Translations under genes and position numbers: made by a program
Shown: one piece after another, positions 56,195 to 64,000 of the stretch
Position numbering within the stretch: the first letter of the stretch is position 1
Layout of the letters: every line of letters begins with the position of its first letter
NCBI GenBank assembly: GCA_023014485.1
Contig: JAJOZX010005519.1
Coordinates: forward strand, 167,001-231,000
Direction: 5' to 3'
Source of the DNA: Bathynomus jamesi
Lineage: Eukaryota > Arthropoda > Malacostraca > Isopoda > Cirolanidae
Length of the DNA stretch: 64,000 nt
Notes under the pieces: model-generated
Databases searched by the model: none
Told to the model about the DNA's origin: nothing
Seen by the model: only the letters and a program-made list of their open reading frames with translations

Positions 56195-59100
56195 CTAAGT
56201 TCCTTCACGCCCCCAGCTTCTGCGCCCGAAAATGTGGGTGCCTACAATTAGTTGGGGAGGTTGTTCGCCCTCATCATCGTCCAAACATACTAGATCCTTC
56301 AACGATTCAAAGTTAACAACCCGCCGATTCGCATGGTTCACGATATATTTCATTTCCTCCCCCACCCTGACCCGTACCCCATAAGTCTTAGGTCCTGTTG
56401 AGACAAAAGAGTCGGCGTATGCGTTGTCCCCATACTCATCCTTGATCTCATCAGTGAGCTCGCCGAGGAACTCCCCAATAGCGGGCATGTATTCACCCTC
56501 CCTCTCTGTGAATATCACGCTATCTGTATCGGCATACAATACTCTCCGCCCAAGAGAATGCAATGGACCCCAAAGTTTTATACGGGCGTAGGCTGTTGTG
56601 AAACTGGTCACAGGTATGTTTGTAACCCTTGAGGTATCTGTGGCAAATTCAGTGTTGTTGTACTTTATTATGTAAGTATTACCTACATTTACGATCTCCA
56701 TGACCTCTTTATCGGGAGCATTGGCATAATCCCAGACATCGCTATAACTTTGTGCCAAATGAATGCTCCCTCTGCCGGTATTCTGCGCAAATTTTCCCCA
56801 TAGACTGTTTAGACACAACTTTGCACTAAAGCGCTTGCCAGGATTCTTTACAATTTGGACACGATCAAGTTGTATACCTTCGCGGTCGCGGTAACGTTGG
56901 ATATAGGCAGACTTTTCATCTTCGGTATCAACTCCTCGCGGATACCCTGATGCCTCAACCTTATCCTTCAAAAAGGCGTTTATATATGGTGTGAAAAGGT
57001 TGGGTAGCTTCTGAAACCTCCACACCTCATGTATCTTCAGTATTCTATAACCATGGCGTACGGCTAGGGCCAGCTCAGGACTTGTATATACGCCTCTGAT
57101 CTTACGCTGGTGGGGTATATGGTTACAATCGCCGTTATCCTCTTCCGCGCACTTCACGCATAGGGGAAACATGAGCTTGTCGTCGATAACGACAGGTAAG
57201 ATCGGCATCCATAAATTGCGTAGGGGGAGTACGTCTACGAAAGAGAGCCCAAAGTAACGATCATTCAAATTTTTTGAAAATTCATTGATGGAGGGTAGGC
57301 TAGGTCCCACCAGTTTCTCAGGAGCGCCCACGGGGTACGGATTGCTCTTCATCACGTATGGGTATAAAGAACAGAAATCGTAGTAATGGAGCTTCACGCC
57401 CTCCGTAGGTGGAAAGTATAGTCTGAATGGATTTGTACGTCCTCCAAACAAGCTATCACCACATTTGAGGGGATCCAGCACCATTGAACGCTTGATCGTG
57501 TTTATTTCACCACGGTACACCTCGTCTGTCGCCATCCGTGCATCATATTCATGCTCCCACAAGACTTTGTGTGTGAACTGTGATCCTATAAGTTGATCGC
57601 GGGTGCGGGTCCATGCAAGACAGTCGGCAGGAGATCTACCGTGGATATCTCCGGCGATCCCGCACTGAGGACGGGGGCATCCATGCCACCAGCATCCGTT
57701 AAAGGAGTACACAGTCTTCACACCAGTGACACGGTTTTCACTTAACCCATCAACCCAAAAAAAACGTCCATTAATCTTAATGGGTACTTCACCCGTGTTG
57801 CGGGCGTGCTTTATGTATACACCTGTCTGTTGCTGTAGGTGTATGAGCCAGTAAATAGCCTTGTGTCCGTAACTGCGGGGTTTGTTTCGGTGAATAATGG
57901 CTAAGGTGTCTTTAGGCATGAAGTTATTCTTGAACACCGTAAAACATAATGATGCGATGGTGGTTGCGACTTGCAGTGGATCGCATTTGAAACGGGCTAT
58001 GTACATCCTTCTAAAGGCCTGGAAACATACTCTAAGCACGCGCACATCATTCATGCAATAACGCTCACATTCATCAGCTATATTACTATAAGGGTTACTT
58101 TCATTAAAACTGTTGTAGTATCGATCAAAGTCTTCACGTTCATCCATACAGTCAAAATAATGTTTGGGTGGTGGTGGGCCTACGTAGTTTAAAGTCTCGC
58201 TGGTGAGGAAAGTGTAAGGGAAGTATCCTTTGGAAACTTCAGCTGCTACTCCCATCACCTTCGGTAGCTTTGCTAATTTACAAGGTGTGAATAATAAAGT
58301 ATCTTTAAATTGTACATTGCCTCTTATCTGCATCTGTATTAATTTGTTGCCTTTTTTCAATGGATCACCTGTAAATATCTCAGAGGATTCGTGTTCAAGC
58401 AACTCCTTATAAAGGAACTGCGTGTCAAACTTTGTCCCGTTATGGGCGAGAATATACACAGTCATTTTTTTGAACTTGTCGGCTAACTTGACAATATAGG
58501 ACACAAATAGTTTCACAGGACTATCGCGGACATTCGTTTTAAAAACGTTTGTCCGTTTACCGCATTTGGGGCACTCGTCACATTCGATACCCATACACTC
58601 ATCACAGATAGTCTGACTCACAAGTAAATGTGGAATTACCTCTTTGGTTTTCAGCGTTCGTATATGTTTCTATATCGTAGTATACAGTTATACAAGGGTT
58701 ATTTTTAGGCTTAGCATCTTTCATATAACATACATGCTTTACTCCATCCCCCTTATATTCTTCCTGGCATGTAGGACAGTGAATTTCGTCACACTTGTGC
58801 TTAAATTTCCCCCAATTATCCATTGTGTGAAACATACCACATTCACAGATTCTCATTTTCCTGCACGTGCCAAGTGATTTATGGAAATCAAAGCAGTTAT
58901 TATTGAAGAATGTGCGTCTACACACATCACAGTCTCTCTTCTCAGCTTCAACTACACGGCTTTCACATTTGGTGCTTTTACACTGGTCACATACCATGTG
59001 ACATTCTTTACAATATCTCACTATATCATCCGCAAACTCGAGGCACCCCTTACACAAATCTTGATGTCTCCCATATTTTCGACTTTTGTCATAACTCGCG

Positions 59101-59828
59101 TAAAGCCACCTTATATTACGGATGGGGAGATACGTTGTCCCTGACAATCCTAAAATAAGTATGGGTCTTGTACGATCTCTCACACAGCTTTTAAAAACAT
59201 ACACAGTCCTACGACGATCATCCAACCCAAATACAACTATGCGGACATTCATTTCCTGTTCTACCATTCTCAGCTCTTCAGGACCCATATTACAATCAAA
59301 TTCAAGTTCACAGTCTACAGCTAGTTTACGGGCACGTTCCACGACCGTAGGCAGCCAAATTTTTTGAGTCCGTGTATTTTGTACAGTAAACATACGTGCT
59401 AAGAGTACTGCTATAAAGCCGCAACCACGATCGACGTTTATATGCTTTCGGTAAATAGTCGGAGAATTGAAGTTAAGAGTATACAGTATGGCACTATGGC
59501 CCGCAACACGGAATACACGGTCAATATTTACCGTGAAGTTGTCCATATTGAAGGCTATACTACTTTGGGCGGCTTGCATTATACGTCCTAATATATATTC
59601 TACATCTTCAGCCGCCAAACGTCTAAATGGCACTATCACCCAATAATCGTCTACATCACCGTCATCTGACCCGAATCCAAAGGACAGACTCGTCCTGACT
59701 TCACGCTCGTCGCGATTCTGAAGAGCAAACTCTACAATGCGCTGTACAACCCTGCGTAGCCCGCGCTCAATTCCATTGCTATACATGGCTCTAGGGTCGA
59801 CCCTGACTCTATACCGATTTCTAGTCAA
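56195..59828 (-). pseudogene. Polinton protein-primed DNA polymerase B, one frameshift
   Basis: Two frames, 59828-58602 and 58665-56195, form one protein of about 1,200 residues. The first has an N-terminal domain, possibly OTU-like (DRGCGFIAVLLARM), then a Cys-rich zinc region (CKGCLEF, CKECHMVCDQC, CDVCRR, CPTCQEEY) and exonuclease motif I (YYDIETYTN). The second has exonuclease II (AHNGTKFDTQF), exonuclease III (YCMNDVRVL), polymerase A (YDFCSLYPYVMKSNPYPVG), B (KLCLNSLWGKFAQN) and C (YADTDSV). A single-base slip near 58656, in a short A run, changes frame; the second frame is open well before the GTG at 58621. It replicates the element DNA from a protein primer. Apart from the slip, all catalytic motifs are intact. 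Confidence 0.9.
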
Positions 59829-59834
59829 GGGGGG

Positions 59835-60282
59835 TGGGGGCTGCGGAGCGCACCAACTCGAACGTTATAACATCCTCAACAGAACGGGGGGCATCTGTGG
59901 CGGATGAATTAGGGGATATATTAGCGGAAGGTGCTGCTGGGGGGCATGTTGCGTAGGAGGTTGAGGGTTGGGGATCTATTATTGTAGACTTAACAGAACG
60001 GGGGGCAACTGTGGCGGATGAATAAGGGGTTATATTAGCGGGAGGTGCTGCTGGGGGGTTGTTGCGTAAGAGGTTGAGGGTTGGGGATCTATTACCGCTG
60101 CATCAGGCGCGTATTTCGGTCGCTTTATACCTGACGTGGGGTTCTCATACCTCCGCTTTGGACGTGCTACCGGTATCGCTGGTGAGGGTTCGTTGGCAGG
60201 GTAGGAGATCACAACTACACTGTCGTCGAGGTCATCCGTAATGTGAATGATGGGGTGCTCTACCTCATCGTCATTCACGGTT
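59835..60282 (-). pseudogene. proline/serine-rich leader region with internal duplication
   Basis: Minus frame 60350-60030 reads HPIIHITDDLDDSVVVISYP, IPVARPKRRYENP, IDPQPSTSYATTPQQHLP, with a good acceptor (TTCTCCCACAG) placing an exon start at 60282. A unit of about 117 bases is duplicated in tandem (59890-60000 and 60005-60090), differing by a one-base indel that shifts the frame. It may be the disordered N-terminal extension of the polymerase or a separate small gene. Confidence 0.45.
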
Positions 60283-60735
60283 CTGTGGGAGAAGAAAGCA
60301 AAATATAAGGAACAGCACTCAAAATTTGTAATATTTTGTAAATGAGCCACTTAGGAGTGTGACGTGTTAGAAATGGACTCTGTAGAAAAATTCAGATTCA
60401 CGAGCCCATCCACATGTATTATATCTGGACCTACAGGATGTGGTAAAACTGTGTTTATGCTTAAAATCATTAAAGAAAAGGGAGAGATGTTCTCGAAATT
60501 TGTGCATAAAGTTATATGGTGCTATTCGACGTATCAATCAGTGTTCAACGAGTACCAAGATGATATTTTGCAGTGTTGTAGTCAAGGCCACGACCTCCGA
60601 GGCCGAGGCCGCAGTGTCCGAGGCCGAGGCCAGTTATTACACACACGCATGTAAAACAGAAGCAGGCAGTTGTGCAGCAACTTTTTTGGTTGCGAAATTG
60701 ACTTGACACAAACACATGACTCTAACATTTATTTT

Positions 60736-61181
60736 TCAAAGAATATGCTCATTACATTTTAAAAACATAAGAGTCTCCAACATCTGAGGAGACAGCCTCG
60801 CCCGATGTGGTCGCATTATTATCCCTCCTCGGCTAAAAATACGCTCCACCGGAGCACTGCTGGCTGGCACACACAAAATATTTTTTGAAAGGGTATACAG
60901 TGAAGGATACTTGAGGTTTCCCTCACTTTTCTCCTTCCAAAATGTCACTGCATCCATCCCATGCCGCTCTTCATCTCTCAGGTATTTCTCAAGCTGTACT
61001 CGCACACAGTCCTTTTCCCGACTCCTTGACCTTGTGCGACTCCTTATACTTTTATATTTGGCCAACAAACGGGGCACTTTTGCAGGGCTTTCATCATCTT
61101 CGCTGCAGGTGTGGTAAAAGAGGGCTCCAGCTTCTTCGCCGTCATTCGATGAGAACCTTTCCGCTTCTGTTATGACGATCT
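60736..61181 (-). pseudogene. hAT transposase, C-terminal exon
   Basis: An acceptor (TTTATATTACAG) precedes the exon at 61181. It encodes EERHGMDAVTFWKEKSEG, YPSLYTLSKNILCVPASSAP and VERIFSRGGIIMRPHRARLS: the complete hAT dimerisation domain with the SSAPxERxFS motif. A second minus frame (61413-61204) may be an upstream exon (SEEYSQRYVEFMIKSERARV). The BED finger and catalytic domain are missing, so this is a deletion derivative. Confidence 0.82.
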
Positions 61182-61544
61182 CTGTAATATAAAGCAAAGG
61201 AAATCAGTCCAGAAAAATTAAATTTGCAAGTTTATTCAAATTATTGTACATTTGTACAAGTTCTGAACTATTTTTTTGGATCCTGTTCTCAACCCTTGCT
61301 CTTTCACTCTTGATCATAAACTCAACATACCTTTGAGAGTATTCTTCAGAATTTCGTGGGCATTCTCCGGACCTTCTTCGCACACCAGTGACACCATCGC
61401 TCCTATACGCCATTCCCCACTGATTAATTATTTCTATTATAAATTAATTTATTAAATTTGTATTCTAACATAAACGGCATTGTATTACTTATTACTTAGT
61501 TATAGCTACCTGTCTGATCGCGAGAGAAAGATGGTGTTCTCACC

Positions 61545-62171
61545 CAGTGGCGGTCCTAGCTTACATGACGCCCTGGGCGAACCTCACCTTCAGCGCCCCC
61601 CCCCTGTTCGCCAACACACACACATTCGAATCCCCCCAAAATAAAGGACAGACATAACTCTTTCACAAAATAACTTTTTATTGGACTAATTGTTGGAACT
61701 TCAGAACCAAAACAAAGACTCAAATTTCTGAATTTTACAAATCCTTCATCACGTAAATAGAATAACTCACTTAAGAGAATGTAATTATGATACTATGAAC
61801 AGGAAAAATACAAATTAAATTGCACAACTGCCATAAATAAACTAGAGAATCAAATTTCTAAATTGTACAAATGCTCTATCACATAAATAGAATAAGACAC
61901 TTAAGAGAGGTTAATTATTATGCTACACTTTGAACAAGAAACAAAATAAATTGCACCACAGCACAACTGCCATCTAAAGCCTGACTCTTCTTACCTTCCT
62001 TGATGCAAAGTCATTGATCTTTTATTATTTATTTTATTTTATTTTTTATTTTTATTTATTTCTTTATTTATTTATTCTTATTTTTATTTTTTTTGCAGGC
62101 GCTCATGCCGCCCCTCCACAAATGCCGCCCTGTGCGGCTGCCCATATTGCCCATATGAGGAACCGCCACTG
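61545..62171. mobile_element. hAT-type MITE nested in the hAT
   Basis: Ends CAGTGGCGGTCC / inverse of CAGTGGCGGTTCC, 8-bp duplication TTCTCACC at 61537-61544 and 62172-62179. Contains a TTTAT-rich tract (62020-62095). No coding sequence. Confidence 0.9.
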
Positions 62172-62810
62172 TTCTCACCACTCTTATTGAAATAAAAATA
62201 TCCAATATAAAAATTAATTCAAAACGGGCGGCCTCGACCGGGCTCGGCGTATTTTTCGAGGCCAGAAGGTGTCGAGACCAAGGCCGAGGCCAAGGACAAG
62301 GCCGAGGCATTACATAGCGAGGCCAAGGCCGTGGAAAATCGGCATCGAGGCCGGCCTCGAGGACTCCAACACTGATATTTTGTTCCACAAAGGCGTATAT
62401 GACGTTAATTCGTTAAAGGGAAATGAACATACAATCATTGTAATTGACGATCTCATGTTGGAGATGGATAAAACGTTTGCCGAGACATTTACAGTATTCT
62501 CCCACCATCTTAACATAAGCGTGTTCTTCATCAATCAGAATCTATTTTTCAAAAATAGATACATGCGCGATGTGTCGTTAAATACGCAATATCTAGTCTT
62601 ATTCGCGCAACGTAGAGATGTATCACAAATTGGGGTATTAGCCAATCAAATGTTCCCGAATCAGCGTAAGGAGTTTTTGGAAGTTTATAAAGAAGCTACA
62701 AGCACGCGTTACGGATATTTGCTTTGCGACCTTCATCCGCGAAACACGTTTAGAGTGCTTCTACGAACGAATATATTTCCAAACGAGCCTGAAACGGTGT
62801 ATATTCCAGA

Positions 62811-63134
62811 ATGAGAAAGAGACTAAAGAAATACCGTGAATTAATAAAAATCTATCATCGACTGCCCCGGGCAATGCAGCAGATGTTTATTAAAAATATC
62901 GACGCCGACTTTTTAAAATGCATCTGTGAAATCTGTCTTAACGTTATAAATTGCAATGTATCAATGAAAGCCCCTCAGAAGGCTCGCCTACGCCGCCTCA
63001 AGAACATAATACGTGCACTCGCTCGTAAAAGTCAAACTGTAGCGAAGAAAAAACGAATTATTGTGCAAACAGGAGGGTCATTTCTCCCCATCTTATTTTC
63101 AGTTTTGGGGCCTTTACTGACTAGATTAATATAA
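62811..63134 (+). CDS. small basic Polinton protein with hydrophobic tail (adenovirus core-protein-like, tentative)
   Basis: 107 residues, very rich in Lys/Arg (KKYRELIKIYHRLPRAMQQM, KARLRRLKNIIRALARKSQ), then a glycine pair and hydrophobic end (GGSFLPILFSVLGPLLTRLI). Adintovirus and Polinton elements often encode such a short protein, compared with adenovirus core protein X. It may condense DNA or contact membrane or capsid; that is inferred from composition. It overlaps the ATPase stop by ATGA and the next start by TAATG, so the three genes form one compact block. Confidence 0.65.
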   Translation: MRKRLKKYRELIKIYHRLPRAMQQMFIKNIDADFLKCICEICLNVINCNVSMKAPQKARLRRLKNIIRALARKSQTVAKKKRIIVQTGGSFLPILFSVLGPLLTRLI

Positions 63135-63879
63135 TGAAGAAAGTGGTAGTGATTCCCCACGAGGTGTACGCTTCACTGCAAAGGAATCCAGACACGGTTC
63201 TAGAGCCCAGTAAAAGCAGACTTAAAAGAATGGAAAGCGAATTGCTAGCCCTATTAAACAGTGAAAAAACGCCTGATGAGAAAAGAATCTTATACCAAGA
63301 AGCTCTGCAGAAATTTCTGCACGAGTACGAAAATTAAAGAGCCTTACAGAGATTCCTGTGGTTATTAGGCACAGCACGGGGGACGATGGACATGGCGACA
63401 TAGGATCTGTACCCGACGATACAGCTGACCAACCAAAAATTAAGGGATTAGCCACACAACATATCGAACATGTATTAAAAAGTACCCTCCCACATACATT
63501 GAGGAGTAAAGGCTTAAATCTTTATAATCTATTGAATGAGGATCCCGCCATACAATGGACCGATACAGGCGAGATCATTGTGGAAGGATCAAAGGTACAG
63601 GGATCGAATATCGTAGACATTGTCCATGATCTGGTGAGAAAGTGGGATAGGCCATCACCATCAGGATGGAAGCATATTAAAGCAAGACTACAACAAATAA
63701 ATGTCCCTAAAACGTTGATAGGAAATCTGAACAGGTTAAAAGACTTGGAACATGCAACGCATGTGACACAATTGAAGGCGCCGTCACCCCCGGCGGTAAC
63801 ACCTTTGAAGAGGAGCAAGAAGAGGTTAAACCAACCCTACCCACGTGCCTCTAAAATACGCAAATGGCTAACGTATTAA
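63134..63879 (+). pseudogene. conserved Polinton family protein, frameshifted
   Basis: First frame 63134-63337 starts MKKVVVIPHEVYASLQRNPD and has DEKRILYQEALQKFLHEYEN. The second frame, open from 63280 to 63879 and lacking its own ATG, continues TEIPVVIRHSTGDDG, HVLKSTLPHTLRSKGLNLYN, SKVQGSNIVDIVHDLVRKWD, NVPKTLIGNLNRLK and a basic end. Together they match the layout of a conserved unnamed Polinton protein I have seen next to integrase genes, so a frame slip around 63280-63337 has split one gene. Role unknown. Confidence 0.65.
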
Positions 63880-64000
63880 CTAAACGTTATTATGACATTT
63901 CTAACCCATCCTCTTACGGCGGCGTAGATAGACTGTACAGAAGTGTTTACGGAGTAGGAAAAAAAGATGTTGAAAGATTTTTGAGGGAGCAGGACGCTTA
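63864..64000 (+). CDS. retroviral-like integrase of the Polinton, start only
   Basis: ATG at 63864 overlaps the previous gene by 16 bases. The 45 codons before the window end read ISNPSSYGGVDRLYRSVYG, then KKDVERFLREQDA. The NPSSYGG...LYR...VxxFLxxQDA pattern is the N-terminus of the DDE integrase of Polintons. The catalytic domain lies beyond 64000. Confidence 0.78.
   Translation, partial: MANVLTKRYYDISNPSSYGGVDRLYRSVYGVGKKDVERFLREQDA

Larger units (their letters stand above)
60571..62374 (-). mobile_element. hAT element inserted in the Polinton ATPase
   Basis: Ends CAGTGTTGTAGTC and inverse of CAGTGTTGGAGTCC; duplication ATATTTTG at 60563-60570 and 62375-62382. Subterminal zones (60580-60635 and 62225-62358) hold about ten copies of GGCCGAGGCC or close variants. 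It encodes a C-terminal transposase piece and carries a MITE at 61545-62171. Confidence 0.92.
60373..62814 (+). pseudogene. Polinton packaging-type ATPase, split by a hAT element
   Basis: ATG at 60373 begins MDSVEKFRFTSPSTCIISGP; Walker A is GPTGCGKT. The frame is cut at 60570 and resumes at 62375/62383 on the far side of the hAT, with Walker B IIVIDDLM and sensor-like FFINQN, then NTQYLVLFAQRRD and the end at 62814. The family (FtsK/HerA-like, A32) pumps DNA into capsids. The 8-bp duplication ATATTTTG at both borders confirms the insertion; total length without it is about 210 codons, usual for the family. Its stop overlaps the next start (ATGA). Confidence 0.88.
52986..64000 (+). mobile_element. 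Polinton/Maverick (adintovirus-like) element, incomplete and degraded
   Basis: Defined by protein-primed family B polymerase (minus), FtsK/A32-type ATPase (plus), a small basic protein with hydrophobic tail, a conserved family protein and a retroviral-like integrase that runs off the window end. Left genes point left, right genes point right, from a divergent centre near 60.36 kb. Left terminal repeat not identified; capsid proteins and maturation protease not seen in this window. These are virus-like elements related to adintoviruses. The copy has frameshifts and a hAT insertion. Confidence 0.85.

Overview
This is a eukaryotic (animal) nuclear window made almost entirely of transposable elements nested inside one another. 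The only sign of an ordinary host gene is one exon-like piece at 395-585 (minus) that resembles proteasome subunit beta type-7 and looks damaged. AT richness, abundant TA/GT microsatellites, Polinton, Penelope, CR1/Jockey-like and RTE LINEs, a DD41D mariner and many hAT MITEs fit an invertebrate, perhaps an arthropod such as a crustacean. That taxonomic guess is weak.

Layout. 1-4000: host exon, hAT-type and TA-type MITEs, LINE 3' fragment. About 4001-22131: one large DNA transposon ('B', tentatively Sola2-like) whose left TIR was hit by a relative ('A', 4407-8609, GTCT target duplication) and whose coding region was hit by a different DDE element ('D', 10086-13602), a hAT MITE (13734-14472) and a third relative ('C', 16419-20676). 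The three relatives share a D-D-E-like core and all carry a spaced AGGTCA-type direct repeat in both TIRs. About 22142-29625: a TIR element ('G') with a three-exon gene of a widespread but unclassified zinc-binding family, full of MITEs and satellites. 29612-32160: a Merlin-like remnant ('H') holding a BED-finger hAT element. 33785-40200: a Penelope-like retroelement with hammerhead-like motifs at both ends in inverted orientation, split by a second copy of the D family ('E', 35006-37903) and by a LINE (about 38362-39660). 40200-52540: microsatellites, RTE and CR1/Jockey-like LINE pieces, a foldback family, nested hATs, a near-perfect Penelope-derived palindrome (47570-48235), a tRNA-derived SINE and a mariner. 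About 53 kb to the window end: the left part of a Polinton/Maverick (adintovirus-like) element with protein-primed DNA polymerase B, packaging-type ATPase, a small basic protein, a family protein and the start of a retroviral-like integrase; the ATPase gene is split by a hAT element which itself holds a hAT MITE.

Most elements can be ordered in time because target duplications and reading frames rejoin across the insertions. Nearly all coding regions carry frameshifts, stops or insertions, so the window reads as a fossil record, not as an active locus. The observations most worth following are the conserved AGGTCA repeats in the Sola2-like TIRs, the two copies of an unclassified DDE family with 8-9 bp duplications, the possible OTU-like motif ahead of the Polinton polymerase, and the Penelope palindromes.
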